NCBI GenBank assembly: GCA_021776825.1 | Contig: JAJFFG010000025.1 | Span: 1-64,000 of the forward strand | Direction: 5' to 3' | DNA length: 64,000 nucleotides | DNA from: Planctomycetota bacterium | Lineage (GTDB): Bacteria > Planctomycetota > JAJSAM01 > JAJVHW01 | In this document: positions 24,727-33,575 of the stretch, one piece after another | Layout: each line of letters starts with the position of its first letter | Position numbering within the stretch: position 1 is the stretch's first letter | Notes under the pieces: generated by a model | What the model was told of the DNA's origin: nothing | The model's database searches: none | Seen by the model: only the letters and a program-made list of their open reading frames with translations | Translations under genes and position numbers: made by a program

Positions 24727-24776
24727 ACGGAGAAGCGTGGCTTCCGTCACCGAGTGATCAGTCGCATCGGTCTCCG
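24727..24776. repeat. Copy of the 51-base palindromic repeat (ACGGAG…TCTCCG)
   Basis: Begins ACGGAGAAGCG and ends CATCGGTCTCCG with the central TCACCGAGTGATCA. It overlaps the last six codons of the CPCC-type gene. Confidence 0.65.
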
Positions 24777-25039
24777 ATTCCGCGCTGCCGGGGCGGTGGG
24801 TGTTCCTCCGGCAACGGCGCACGCACGGAGTCCGTGAAGCGAGCCTCGCATGCTCCGCAGTCGCGGAAGTTCTCGCGCGCCCTATGCAGCGAGACGGCGT
24901 TGGGACCGACGGCGGTGCTTGGATCGCGGCACCCGAGCAGATCGTCTTGCCAGAGGCAGACGTGGCAGGTCTCCAGCGAGCCGGGCGTCTGTTCTGGCAT
25001 CGTCAGGAACCCACAGCACGGACACGCAAACGCGGTCAT
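24758..25039 (-). CDS. CPCC-family cysteine-rich protein
   Basis: The 93-residue protein from ATG 25039 starts TAFACPCCGFLTMPEQTPG and continues ETCHVCLWQDDLLG, then GPNAVSLHRARENFRDCGAC. These are the diagnostic parts of the Cys_rich_CPCC family: a CPCC knuckle, a CxVCxWxDD knuckle and the GPNxxSLxxAR motif. The four Cys probably bind zinc. Many relatives sit near toxin/immunity genes, but function is unproven. The C-terminus runs into a palindromic repeat, so its last residues may not be original. It is divergent to the DUF4279 gene. Confidence 0.82.
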   Translation of the reverse strand: MTAFACPCCGFLTMPEQTPGSLETCHVCLWQDDLLGCRDPSTAVGPNAVSLHRARENFRDCGACEARFTDSVRAPLPEEHPPPRQRGIGDRCD

Positions 25040-25050
25040 GGTGCGAGAGT

Positions 25051-25098
25051 ACGAAGACCGGTGATCTACTTCACGCGATGATGAACTCCATCCGTCTT
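25051..25098. repeat. Degenerate copy of the 51-base palindromic repeat
   Basis: Begins ACGAAGACCGGTGA and ends TCCATCCGTCTT, with TTCACGCGATGATGA in the middle. It lies between the divergent CPCC-type and DUF4279-like genes. Confidence 0.6.
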
Positions 25099-25148
25099 TG
25101 CACACTGGTCTTCGCACACCGGTACTGCGCGAGGTGCACGTGTCTGAG

Positions 25149-25586
25149 ATGACGAACGACGAACAAGACCCCGAATCCAGCGGGGAGTGGCGACCCGAGA
25201 CCGCGGGCGCGGCGTACCTGTGGATTCGCTCTGCCACGATGACCGCCGCCGAGGTCTCCGCCGCAATCGGGGTGCAGCCCGACAGGGTCGAGAGAGTCGG
25301 GGACCGGATACGGCCGACACGTGAACGAGTGCATCGACGGCACGCGTGGATCGCCATGGAGCCGCGTGAGGGGGATGCCCCCGACGCCGCTGCCTGCGTG
25401 CGCTTGCTACTCGATCGCTTGGACCACGCAACTCCGTCGATCGCCGCCCTCGATCGGGAGCGTGTGACCGTCGGCGTGAGTGTGTGGATCGTGAGCGCGG
25501 AGAACGTGGAGTTGCGGCTACGCGAAGCCGACGTCCACCGCATCTCCGCGCTTCGTGCCACGCTCTTCGTCGACGTCTACTTCTGA
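25149..25586 (+). CDS. DUF4279-like protein
   Basis: The 145-residue product from ATG 25149 (or GTG 25140) fits DUF4279. The strand AAYLWIRSATMTAAEVSAAI leads to GVQPDRVERVGDRIRPTRER, then HRRHAWIAMEPREG, a helix (ACVRLLLDRLDHATPSIAAL) and two strands (RVTVGVSVWIVSAENVELRL, then LRATLFVDVYF). It is cytosolic. The family is widespread, has no known enzyme activity and often occurs among small immunity-like genes. Beside it, divergently, is a CPCC-family gene that has the same habit. Confidence 0.72.
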   Translation: MTNDEQDPESSGEWRPETAGAAYLWIRSATMTAAEVSAAIGVQPDRVERVGDRIRPTRERVHRRHAWIAMEPREGDAPDAAACVRLLLDRLDHATPSIAALDRERVTVGVSVWIVSAENVELRLREADVHRISALRATLFVDVYF

Positions 25587-25677
25587 TCGTCTGACGCGGG
25601 ACACCGCTGGCGTGCGGAGACGGGGGACGTCCGCCGCGCGGGGAACGTGATCCCCCGGGTCTTGGTGCTCGCCGACG

Positions 25678-25710
25678 AGAGCCAGGTCTGGCGGTTGCCG
25701 CCGGGCTGAG
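25678..25710 (+). pseudogene. C-terminal relic of the VWRLPP-ending protein family
   Basis: The codons before a TGA at 25708-25710 read SQVWRLPPG, matching the C-terminus GHVWRLPPR of the two intact paralogues at 26515 and 27848. The bases after the stop also match (TGAG, then CATAGACTGC against CGTAGACTCG). It marks a deleted third member immediately upstream of the lipoprotein gene. Confidence 0.7.
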
Positions 25711-25725
25711 ACATAGACTGCGCGC

Positions 25726-26511
25726 GTGCGTGTTCGGATCACGGCCCTCCTCTTACTCGCGACGGCCTGCGGCGAGGCCTCCCCGCGGCCAGTGCCAGCG
25801 GGGTTTGTCGTCCACTCGTACCGGGTCACCCACGCCGACGGCGGCACGCTCGACGACGATGGCCGCGGCGACCTGCTCGCCGCGCTGCCGTATCGGATCA
25901 GGTGGAAGATCGAACCGCAGATCGTCGCGCGCTTCACGACGCCGGAGACGCTCGAGGTCGGTCACGCTCCCGACGTGCCACTCGAAGAGATCGCGCTGCG
26001 CGCGATCGTCGAGCACCCGTTCACGTTCTCGCTCCGGCTCTTCCATCGCGCGGCCACGGAGGCGCAGGCAAAGACGCGGGCCGAACTGGGTGACCTCGCT
26101 CCCGATCTGGCGTGCGATCCCGGAATGGAGTGGCTCCGCGACTCCGAGGACCAGGAGCGTCCGCCGCAGCTGTATCTGGTCGATGACGCGGCGTCCGCGG
26201 GGTTCGCCGCGAGATCCGTCGCCGAGACAGAGGTGCAGCAGGACAGCGTCGGCCAGTGCGTCGTCTACGTCCGGGCGGTGAGCGACGCGGCGGACGAGTT
26301 TGAGCGTTGGACTGGCGCGCACGTCGGAGACCAGATCGGGTTCGAGCTCGACGGCCGCGTGCTCGAGATCCCGACGATCAACGAGGCGCTTCCCGGCGAG
26401 TTCATCGTGTTCGCGGGTCACCCCGGCGGCTTCCGCGAGCGCGAGGCGACGTCGACCGCCGCCTACATCCGGGTCGCTCGCGATCCGCCGCGGATCGAGC
26501 GGATCGAGTAG
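25726..26511 (+). CDS. Lipoprotein with SecDF-P1-head-like C-terminal domain
   Basis: The 261-residue product starts at GTG 25726 with lipobox LLLLATACGEA. The C-terminal half contains RPPQLYLVDDAASAGFAARS and HVGDQIGFELDGRVLEIPTI followed by NEALPGEFIVFAGHPGG. This is the pattern of the small head subdomain of SecD (a lipid-anchored stand-alone version), also seen in many stand-alone planctomycete proteins. The N-terminal half (HSYRVTHADGGTLDDDGRGD) is unknown. It overlaps no gene but is four bases from the next start, so it is in one operon with the 438-residue gene. Confidence 0.65.
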   Translation: MRVRITALLLLATACGEASPRPVPAGFVVHSYRVTHADGGTLDDDGRGDLLAALPYRIRWKIEPQIVARFTTPETLEVGHAPDVPLEEIALRAIVEHPFTFSLRLFHRAATEAQAKTRAELGDLAPDLACDPGMEWLRDSEDQERPPQLYLVDDAASAGFAARSVAETEVQQDSVGQCVVYVRAVSDAADEFERWTGAHVGDQIGFELDGRVLEIPTINEALPGEFIVFAGHPGGFREREATSTAAYIRVARDPPRIERIE

Positions 26512-26514
26512 ACG

Positions 26515-27831
26515 GTGCGACGCTCACTCGTGCTCGGGGCGCTCGCCGTTGTTCTGATGTGCGGTCTGTGGTTCTGGCTGGCCCCGCGCCCGCAGGATCG
26601 GCTCGACGACCTGATCGCGGAACTGCGGGCGCAGGGCGAGCCGGTGACTCTGGCTGAGGCCGTGCCGCCCCTGCCGCCGGAGGACATGAATGGCGCGGCG
26701 CAGCTCGAGGAGACGATGCGGACGTGGCGCTTGGGCGCTGTGGCCGACCTGGAGACTCCGGACCTCTGCCAGCGTTGGACCCTCCACGAGACGGACCCCG
26801 GCTGGCCGCCGTTGACGCCTGAGGAGATCGTCGAGCTCAGGCTCTTCGTCGCCGACCTCGCGCCCTACTTCGAGAGCGTGGACGCGGCTCTGGCGAAGCC
26901 GCATCTCGCTCGCCCCGTCGTGACCAGCGAGTCCGCTGAGGCGTGGATTGCGCGATCCGACGGGATCCCGGAGCTCGACGATCTCCGGATGCTGCTCTCG
27001 GCTCGTGCGGTGAGTGCCGCTACGTCGGCCGAGCGCGTGAATGCGCTTGGCGCCGTCTTCGCGCTGGGCGCGCGGCATCGTGGTCACGGCCGTCAGGGCG
27101 AAAGTCAGAACGTGAGGACATTCGCATGGGCGTGCCATCAGCTGCGGCACGAACTCGAGACGGCGCAGATCGAGCCGTCCGCCGCGTGGATCCGCTTCGA
27201 CGGTGACCTGCGCCCGTCCTGGCTCCGCCGGCTGCCAGACACGATTCGCGCCCATCGCGGCCTCGTTCTCGATGTCCTGCCGTACATGATCGACGGGTCG
27301 TACGACCGCGCCCTGATCGCATCGAACCCGTGGAGGTCTCCGCCTTCGGTGTGGAAACAGATGGAGCGACGGCTCGAGCGAACGTTCAACAAGGGGCATT
27401 GCCTCCCCCTCACTCCGGACGAGCACATCGCCGAACTCAGAGGGAGCCGGCTGCTGCTCGAATCGAACTGGAGCCTCTCCTGGCATCGCGATCAATGCGA
27501 GGGTGGCGCCCTCCGGCGTAACGGGTTCGCGGGGATGTTCTTGCGGCACGCGGAGGACCTCGAGCGAGCCGACATGCTGGCGGGTCTCGGTCGGCTGGCG
27601 TTGGCGGCGTGCATCCACCGTGAGACGACTGGCGCGTGGCCGTCGTCGCCCGACGAACTCGCTCTCCTCTTCCCGGACGGCGCGCCGCTCGACCCGCACA
27701 CCGGCGAGTCGTTCATCATGGAGCGCGACGGCGAGACGCTGATCCTCCGCGCCGATCCGTCAGAACGGTGGATCGAGCAGTACGCGAATGGGCTCGACCT
27801 CGGCCACGTCTGGCGGCTGCCGCCGCGCTGA
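26515..27831 (+). CDS. Membrane-anchored protein of a planctomycete-type paralogous family (copy 1)
   Basis: The 438-residue product from GTG 26515 has an N-terminal anchor (SLVLGALAVVLMCGLWFWLA) followed by PRPQDRLDDLIAELRAQGEP, a short Pro-rich part with PPLPPEDMNGAAQLEE, a long helical body and a C-terminal module (GAWPSSPDELALLFPDGAPL, then FIMERDGETLILRA) ending in GHVWRLPPR. The C-terminal module is reminiscent of type II pseudopilin-like leftovers in secreted planctomycete proteins, but I cannot name it. It is a diverged paralogue of the next gene, 16 bases downstream. A third copy is broken at 34122 and only relics remain elsewhere. Confidence 0.62.
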   Translation: MRRSLVLGALAVVLMCGLWFWLAPRPQDRLDDLIAELRAQGEPVTLAEAVPPLPPEDMNGAAQLEETMRTWRLGAVADLETPDLCQRWTLHETDPGWPPLTPEEIVELRLFVADLAPYFESVDAALAKPHLARPVVTSESAEAWIARSDGIPELDDLRMLLSARAVSAATSAERVNALGAVFALGARHRGHGRQGESQNVRTFAWACHQLRHELETAQIEPSAAWIRFDGDLRPSWLRRLPDTIRAHRGLVLDVLPYMIDGSYDRALIASNPWRSPPSVWKQMERRLERTFNKGHCLPLTPDEHIAELRGSRLLLESNWSLSWHRDQCEGGALRRNGFAGMFLRHAEDLERADMLAGLGRLALAACIHRETTGAWPSSPDELALLFPDGAPLDPHTGESFIMERDGETLILRADPSERWIEQYANGLDLGHVWRLPPR

Positions 27832-27847
27832 GTCGTAGACTCGTCGC

Positions 27848-29173
27848 GTGCTTCGCAAGATCGCCCTCGGCCTCCTCGCAGTCCTCGCCGCGATGGGGTT
27901 GTACGTCGCTCTCCGACCGGGACCTGAGCGGCGCCTCGCCGACCTGATCGCCGACCTCCGTGCGCAGGGCGAGCCCGTCACCATCGCGGAGATGGACCCG
28001 CCGATGCCGCCCGACTCCGAGAACGGCGCGCCCGAGATCGATGCGGCGATGGCGTGGTGGGAGAAGAACCAGCCCGCGCCAGGATGGGAGTCGCGCACGG
28101 CGGGACCGTGGAACCGCGACCTCGAGGCTCCGTACTGGGAGCACGCGTCGCCGGAGCAGATGGAGGCGCTGCGCGTCCTTCTCACGGATCTGGCGCCGTT
28201 CTTCGAACGCGTGGATCGAGCCGTTGCACGACCGACCCTGGTCTGGAGCGTGCCCGAGCGCCGCGAAGCTGCCGACTTGCTCTCGTTCCGCCTCCCTGTC
28301 GAGAAGTTGCGGCGGCTCATCCAACTGATCGGCGCGCGGTCGCGAGCCGGCGCCACTCCGGACGAGCGACTCGTGGGAGTCATCTCGCGCGTGAGACTCG
28401 AGACGCGTACGCGGACGAGCTCCGCGCTGGACGAGCTTGTGATGTCGACGGCGGCCTGGATCACGCTCGTCGATCTGCGTGATCTCCTCGCGCTGGAGCA
28501 AGTGGATCCACGCTCAGCGCGTGAGGCTCTCGACTCGGATCTGCGCACCACGTGGTCGTCGCGGCTTCCGCGTCTGGTCCGCGCCGAACGCGCGAGCGGG
28601 CTCGAGCAGATGCCGTTCGTCATCGACGGCTCGGTCTGGTCCGCGCCCAAGATCCCGCGCGGCCAACGGCCACCGACGGAGTTCGAACACCTGGCGGGCC
28701 GGATCGAGCGCTGGGTGGAAGGTCGTCCCCCGAAGAGGCCGCAGACCCTCATCGGGATGATCGAGATGCTGCGTGACCTCGACGCGCTGCTCGAACCGGG
28801 GGTGACCACGGCCACCGTCGGGAGCCTCATGGACGATCCGCGGCTGCACGGGAACTCGTTCGCATTGATCGTCCCGCCGATTGCGAAACGCCTTCTTCAG
28901 CTCGACATGCAGTCGCGAGCCGCGCGCGTTGCGCTCGCCGCGTACGAGCACCGGCGCGAGCACGGCGTCTGGCCGGCGTCGCACGGCGATCTGGCCCCGC
29001 TGTTCCGCGACGGCGTGCCGCTCGATCCGTACACCGATGCGCCGTTCGTGTTCGAACGCGACGGCGACGCCCTCGTCGTCCGCGCGGTACCCCCGCAGCG
29101 CCTGCTCGACCGTTGCGAGGAGGACCGCGCGCGCGACCAGCTCGGCCACGTCTGGCGGCTGCCCCCGCGCTGA
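27848..29173 (+). CDS. Membrane-anchored protein of the same paralogous family (copy 2)
   Basis: The 441-residue product from GTG 27848 has the anchor KIALGLLAVLAAMGLYVAL, then RPGPERRLADLIADLRAQGE, PPMPPDSENGAPEIDAAMAW, a helical body and the C-terminal module GVWPASHGDLAPLFRDGVPL and FVFERDGDALVVRAVPPQRL, ending GHVWRLPPR. It is more similar to the broken copy at 34122-34760 than to copy 1. The head/tail pairing of these genes (the tail of one copy directly followed by the head of the next) suggests amplification by unequal crossing-over. Function unknown. Confidence 0.65.
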   Translation: MLRKIALGLLAVLAAMGLYVALRPGPERRLADLIADLRAQGEPVTIAEMDPPMPPDSENGAPEIDAAMAWWEKNQPAPGWESRTAGPWNRDLEAPYWEHASPEQMEALRVLLTDLAPFFERVDRAVARPTLVWSVPERREAADLLSFRLPVEKLRRLIQLIGARSRAGATPDERLVGVISRVRLETRTRTSSALDELVMSTAAWITLVDLRDLLALEQVDPRSAREALDSDLRTTWSSRLPRLVRAERASGLEQMPFVIDGSVWSAPKIPRGQRPPTEFEHLAGRIERWVEGRPPKRPQTLIGMIEMLRDLDALLEPGVTTATVGSLMDDPRLHGNSFALIVPPIAKRLLQLDMQSRAARVALAAYEHRREHGVWPASHGDLAPLFRDGVPLDPYTDAPFVFERDGDALVVRAVPPQRLLDRCEEDRARDQLGHVWRLPPR

Positions 29174-29183
29174 CGACGAGTCG

Positions 29184-29906
29184 CTACGAGTCGTCGGCGA
29201 TGGGCTCACGGAGGAAGAAGCCGCTGACCGACGCGCGGACGCTCGAGCCGGCAGCGGCGCGTACCGGGGCTACCATGTGCGGTGCGCTGCCGAGTAGCAC
29301 GAGGCGGTTGGGCTTGGGCATCACGAAGCGGCCGGCCCCGCGCTCCAGCAGCGCCTGCGAGTAGTCCTCGTCGTCGAAGCGATGGGCCATGATCGGCAGG
29401 TCGTCGGCGGGGTCAGTGTCGTTGTCGGTGTCCGCCAGGAGCAGCTCGCCGCCCCAGTGCGCGTTCCAGTGGGGATGCGCGTAGTAGATGAACGCGCCGC
29501 TGTAGAGCGCCGTGTCGTCGCCGTGCCACGACAGCGCGCTGCCCGCGGGGTACACGTACGGCCGCGCCGTCACGTGCGCCCACTCGGTGCCGACCACCGG
29601 CGCCAGCGACTCGCCCAGTCCGAGCACCGCCGCCAGTACGTGATCGAGGGGAGTCCCACTGGGAAATCGCCCCGGTCGCTCACCCGGCGGCGAGAGTTCC
29701 TCATCGCGGGGCGGTGTGACGATGGCGTCGCCGCCGAGCGGCGCCCCGTCGTCGGCCTTCCACGGGCCGGCGGTGCGGGTCACGGGCACCAGGTCCACGA
29801 ACTGGAACATGCTCCAGACCTCGGTCCAGGTCTCCTCGTCGAGCAGATCGTCGATCACGAGTAGTCCTCGTGCGGTGCCGTCCGGTGCGGTGCTGTCCGG
29901 TGTCAC
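29184..29906 (-). CDS. 2-oxoglutarate/Fe(II)-dependent oxygenase family protein (copy A)
   Basis: The 240-residue protein shows the double-stranded beta-helix oxygenase pattern: RPYVYPAGSALSWHGDD has the HxD iron pair (His-Gly-Asp), AHWGGELLLAD follows, and PNRLVLLGSAPHMVAPVRAA supplies the distal His plus an Arg for 2-oxoglutarate. It resembles prolyl-4-hydroxylase-like enzymes; the substrate (protein or small molecule) is unknown. GTG 29906 is chosen because it has GAGGGG upstream and matches the start of copy B. An in-frame extension upstream reads into a fragment of another gene. Copy B (37064-37792) is almost the same protein. Confidence 0.8.
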   Translation of the reverse strand: MTPDSTAPDGTARGLLVIDDLLDEETWTEVWSMFQFVDLVPVTRTAGPWKADDGAPLGGDAIVTPPRDEELSPPGERPGRFPSGTPLDHVLAAVLGLGESLAPVVGTEWAHVTARPYVYPAGSALSWHGDDTALYSGAFIYYAHPHWNAHWGGELLLADTDNDTDPADDLPIMAHRFDDEDYSQALLERGAGRFVMPKPNRLVLLGSAPHMVAPVRAAAGSSVRASVSGFFLREPIADDS

Positions 29907-29929
29907 GCGGTCGTCCCCTCGCTGCTGTT

Positions 29930-29949
29930 CCGCCGACCATGGTCGGCGG
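29930..29949. promoter_or_regulatory. 20-bp perfect palindrome upstream of oxygenase copy A
   Basis: CCGCCGACCATGGTCGGCGG reads the same on both strands. It lies 23 bases before the chosen start and is preserved unchanged upstream of copy B (37815-37834), while nearby bases have changed. An operator or a leader hairpin are both possible. Confidence 0.6.
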
Positions 29950-29993
29950 ACGAACGCTACACGCGGTACGGGCCGGACGGTGCGAGGTTCGTG

Positions 29994-30190
29994 ACGTGTC
30001 GTCGCGCGCGCGGAGACGCATCGAACGAGCGCTGCCTCCGGGGTACCGCTGGTCCAGACGTCCCCGGGTAGACGCGGTCCGCCGACTCCGTTCGAACGCA
30101 CAAGCAGCCCCAGATCGGTCGTCAGGCTCTTCTTCCAGGGGATCTCGCCGTCCGCCGGATCAATCGCCAGCAGCACCTCCCACGACTGCA
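29994..30190 (-). pseudogene. Fragment of a PQQ-like beta-propeller gene
   Basis: On the minus strand about 65 codons read VQSWEVLLAIDPADGEIPWK, then KSLTTDLGLLVRSNGVGGPR and LPGDVWTSGTPEAALVRC. The first part is a typical PQQ/pyrrolo-quinoline-like propeller blade (YVQSxxxLLAIDPxDGEIxWK). No start or remaining blades are present. It is cut on one side at the oxygenase duplication edge (29993) and on the other by a palindromic repeat (30190-30221), which implies two rearrangements. Confidence 0.6.
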
Positions 30191-30221
30191 CGTAGACCGA
30201 CGAATCTCATCACCGGTCTCC
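30190..30221. repeat. Short-form copy of the 51-base palindromic repeat
   Basis: ACGTAGACCGACGAATC, then TCATCACCGGTCTCCG. The central part of the long form is missing, as also in the copy at 47963-47992. Confidence 0.55.
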
Positions 30222-30335
30222 GCATTCGCGCAGCGCTGCCACGTGGGGATACTGAGGCGGACTCTCGGAGCGTCCCTGTGGACGGATAGCGTCTCTCACT
30301 CTCCTCAGTTGTTCCGCTCCCTGACCGGAGGTCCC

Positions 30336-33300
30336 GTGGTTCTCGACGTTCGTGACGCGCTTCGTACCTGGATGACCGAACTTCCCGTCCGCACCGTGAG
30401 CAAGGGTCTGGCGATCGTGCGGCGGGGAGCCGTGGAGATCGAGAGCAACGCGCCTGGGGAGATCTGCGCGATCGTGGACGGGACCGAACGCTACGACGTC
30501 TCCCTGTTCTGGGACGGCGAGCAGGTGGAGACCAGTTGCGACTGCCGCGCGTTCGAGAACTACGGGCCGTGCAAACATGTGTTCGCCGTGGCTGTCAGCG
30601 CCGATGCCGCGGGGTACCTCGGCGAGGGCCGCTCACCGCTCCTCCCGCAGATTCTCGGGGGGCGCAGCGTCCTCGCGCGGCAAGACCCGCGCGAGGACGC
30701 GGCCAACCGTCGCGCCGATCAGGAACGGGAGCTGTGGCGCGCCACCCTGCGCACGGTCGATTCGGCGGGTGCTCGCGCGGCGTCGAAGTCCCGCACGGCC
30801 GCCGAGTCCACACGGCCCCTCGAGCCCCTCGACTACGAGATCGGGAAGTCCTACGCGAGCGACAGTGCCTTCCAGGTCACCCCGCGAGCAGGGGCTTCGA
30901 ACGGCTACTGGCGACCGTTGGATTCGCGCCGCGCCCTCGCGAACGGGCTCGAGAGTCGGCTCGACCGCCGCATCCTGACGCGTCTGGCTCTGTGGACGGA
31001 TGAGCAGTCTTGGTCGCAGCGCTCCAACACCCGCGTCTCGATCCCGTGGGCGCACGGAGCGAAGCTACTCCGTCTGCTAGCCGGAACCGGGCGCGCACAT
31101 CTGACCGAGTACCGCGGCCAAAGCGCGCCGCGTCTGCGGCTTGACAACGACGGCGCCTGGTCGCTCTCCGTGCGGATGATCACCGACGAGACCGAGCACG
31201 TCACGCGCGTGATCGGCGCGCTCGTGCGCGGCGACGAGGTCCTGAGCCTCGGCGCGATCGAGATGGTCGTCGCGTCGAGCGTCGTGATCCACGGCGACGC
31301 CGTGCGCACGCTCACGTGCGCGGACCCCTACGAACTCGGATGGCTCGAGGGCCTCGCCGGCTGCGAGGACGGGCTCGTCGTGCCGGACCGCGATCTCGAC
31401 GAGTTCATCACGGGGGTGGTCACCGGTCCCTACATCCCGCCGGGCGTCGCCGACGAGCTCGGGATTCGCAGCGACATCCTGCCGCGCCCTCTGCTCTCCC
31501 TGCGCGCGCCGAGTCCGCGCGCGCACCCCCGCGGCGCGCTCAGCTTCGACTACGACGGGGCGCGCGTCGAGAGCGAGGCGGTCTGCGGTGTTGCCGCTGA
31601 CGAGGAGAGCGGTTCGCTGATCGCGCGACAGCGCGATGCCGAGGACGCACTCCGGGCTCGCCTCCTCCAGACGGCTGGCGTCGTACGCATGCCACATGAG
31701 GAGAACGTACTCGTCCGAGTGCCGCCGAAGCGCCTGCTCGACGTCGTCACCGAGTTGCTCGCCGCCGACTGGAGCATCGAGGTCGAGGGGCGCATCGTGC
31801 GCGCCGCGAGCGGCTCGACGGCCAGCGTGTCGTCCGGCCAGGATTGGTTCGATGTCGAAGGCGGCGTGGACTTCGACGGCACCGTCGCTCCGCTGCCCGA
31901 CGTGCTCGCCGCGCGCAAGGCGAAGAGCCGTTTCGTCCGTCTCGCCGACGGCACCGACGGGTTGCTCCCCGAGGGCTTCGAGGACACCTGGGGCATCCTC
32001 GCCCACCTCGGACGACGAAACGGCGATGGTCTGCGCTTCGCGCTCAGCCAGGGTCTCTTGCTCGATGCGCTGCTCGCCAGCCGTGAGGGCGTGCGGGTCG
32101 ATGCCCAGTTCGCCGAGCTTCGCGAGCGCGCGGCGCGCTTCGACGGCATCCGGCCGCGCACCGAGCCGAGCGGATTTCGAGGCACGTTGCGGCAGTACCA
32201 GCGCGAAGCACTGGGGTGGTTCGCGTTCCTGCGCGAGTTCGGGCTCGGAGGTTGCCTGGCCGACGACATGGGTCTCGGCAAGACGGTGCAGGTGCTCGCA
32301 CTTCTCGCCGAGCAGCGTGCCGCGCGGGGTGAGACCAAGCCGTCACTGGTGGTAGCGCCGCGCTCGGTGATCCAGAACTGGGCCGACGAGGCCGGACGCT
32401 TCACCCCGGGGCTGCGCGTGCTCGTCTACGGCGGAAACGAGCGCGCCGAGCAACGCTCCGAGATCCCGGCATGCGATCTGATCGTGACGACGTACGGCAT
32501 CCTCCGGCGAGACGCCGCGGAACTCGCCGAGATCGAGTTCGACTACGCCATCCTCGACGAGGCGCAGATGGTCAAGAACCCCGCCACGACAGGGTTCAAG
32601 GCCGCCCGATTGCTCCGTGCCGCGCACCGGCTCGCGCTGACCGGAACCCCGGTCGAGAACCGGCTCTCCGACCTGTGGGCGATCCTCGACTTCCTGTGTC
32701 CCGGGCTGCTCGGATCGGTACGCGCGTTTCGCAGGCTCGCCCGCGCGACGACGGTCACGGCTCAGGAGCGCGAGCAGCTGGCGAAGGGTCTGCGCCCGGT
32801 GCTGCTGCGGCGCACGAAGAGCGAAGTCGCGAAGGACCTTCCCGAGCGCACCGAGCAGGTGCTCACGTGCGACATGACACGCGATCAGCGCACGCTCTAC
32901 GACCAGCTCCGCAACCACTACCGTGGCGTCTTGCTCTCGAAGGACGACGAGAGCGCGGGCAGCGCTCGCGACGGCAAGCAGACGTTCGCGGTGCTCGAAG
33001 CGCTACTTCGCCTGCGCCAGGCGGCGTGCGACGGCCAACTCATCGGGGCCGGCAAGAAGAGCGATGTTTCGGGCAAGCTCGACGTGCTCTCGCCGCTCCT
33101 CGACGAGTTGCTGCAGGACGACCACAAAGTGCTCGTCTTCTCGCAGTTCACGTCGTTCCTCTCGCTCCTGCGCGACCGACTCGATCGAGCGAAGACCCCG
33201 TACCTCTACCTGGACGGCAAGACCCGCAAGCGTCAGGCATTGGTCGAACGCTTCCAGAGCGATCCCGACGTCAAGCTGTTCCTGATCAGCCTGAAGGCCG

Positions 33301-33575
33301 GCGGACTCGGGCTGAACCTCACCGCCGCCGACTACGTGTTCCTGCTCGATCCCTGGTGGAATCCGGCCGTCGAGGCCCAGGCCATCGACCGCACGCATCG
33401 CATCGGTCAGACGCGCAAGGTCGTCGCCTACCGACTGATCTCGCGTGACACCGTCGAGGACAAGGTGCTCGCCCTGCAGCACGAGAAGCGCGAGCTCGCC
33501 GACGCCATCCTCTCCCCGAACGGCTCTCTGCTCGCCGACCTGACGCGAGACGACTTGGAGCGGCTACTCGGCTGA
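30336..33575 (+). CDS. SNF2-family ATPase/helicase with SWIM zinc finger
   Basis: The 1079-residue product is a DNA-translocating SNF2 (superfamily 2) ATPase. The N-terminal SWIM finger is TSCDCRAFENYGPCKHVFAV (CxC…CxH). The ATPase core contains LRQYQREALGWFAFLREFGL and GGCLADDMGLGKTVQVLALL (Walker A), DEAQ in YAILDEAQMVKNP, and LTGTPVENRLSDLWAILDFL. The helicase-C half contains KVLVFSQFTSFLSLLRD, LISLKAGGLGLNLTAADYVF and DRTHRIGQTRKVVAYRL. All motifs look intact and the length is normal for bacterial SWIM/SNF2 proteins. GTG 30336 follows GGAGG by four bases; an in-frame GTG at 30243 is possible. No neighbour explains its role. Such proteins are linked to chromatin-like remodelling or phage defence in some bacteria, but alone it is not evidence for a defence island. 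Confidence 0.9.
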   Translation: MVLDVRDALRTWMTELPVRTVSKGLAIVRRGAVEIESNAPGEICAIVDGTERYDVSLFWDGEQVETSCDCRAFENYGPCKHVFAVAVSADAAGYLGEGRSPLLPQILGGRSVLARQDPREDAANRRADQERELWRATLRTVDSAGARAASKSRTAAESTRPLEPLDYEIGKSYASDSAFQVTPRAGASNGYWRPLDSRRALANGLESRLDRRILTRLALWTDEQSWSQRSNTRVSIPWAHGAKLLRLLAGTGRAHLTEYRGQSAPRLRLDNDGAWSLSVRMITDETEHVTRVIGALVRGDEVLSLGAIEMVVASSVVIHGDAVRTLTCADPYELGWLEGLAGCEDGLVVPDRDLDEFITGVVTGPYIPPGVADELGIRSDILPRPLLSLRAPSPRAHPRGALSFDYDGARVESEAVCGVAADEESGSLIARQRDAEDALRARLLQTAGVVRMPHEENVLVRVPPKRLLDVVTELLAADWSIEVEGRIVRAASGSTASVSSGQDWFDVEGGVDFDGTVAPLPDVLAARKAKSRFVRLADGTDGLLPEGFEDTWGILAHLGRRNGDGLRFALSQGLLLDALLASREGVRVDAQFAELRERAARFDGIRPRTEPSGFRGTLRQYQREALGWFAFLREFGLGGCLADDMGLGKTVQVLALLAEQRAARGETKPSLVVAPRSVIQNWADEAGRFTPGLRVLVYGGNERAEQRSEIPACDLIVTTYGILRRDAAELAEIEFDYAILDEAQMVKNPATTGFKAARLLRAAHRLALTGTPVENRLSDLWAILDFLCPGLLGSVRAFRRLARATTVTAQEREQLAKGLRPVLLRRTKSEVAKDLPERTEQVLTCDMTRDQRTLYDQLRNHYRGVLLSKDDESAGSARDGKQTFAVLEALLRLRQAACDGQLIGAGKKSDVSGKLDVLSPLLDELLQDDHKVLVFSQFTSFLSLLRDRLDRAKTPYLYLDGKTRKRQALVERFQSDPDVKLFLISLKAGGLGLNLTAADYVFLLDPWWNPAVEAQAIDRTHRIGQTRKVVAYRLISRDTVEDKVLALQHEKRELADAILSPNGSLLADLTRDDLERLLG

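Noticed and set aside
29907..30191. Long N-terminal extension of oxygenase copy A
   Set aside because: Copy B lacks it, and the extension encodes a propeller-blade fragment joined by rearrangement. GTG 29906 with a ribosome-binding site is the better start.
30336..33575. SNF2/SWIM ATPase as core of a phage-defence island
   Set aside because: The neighbours are an oxygenase, pseudogenes and an LRR protein; no nuclease, methylase or other defence partner adjoins it.
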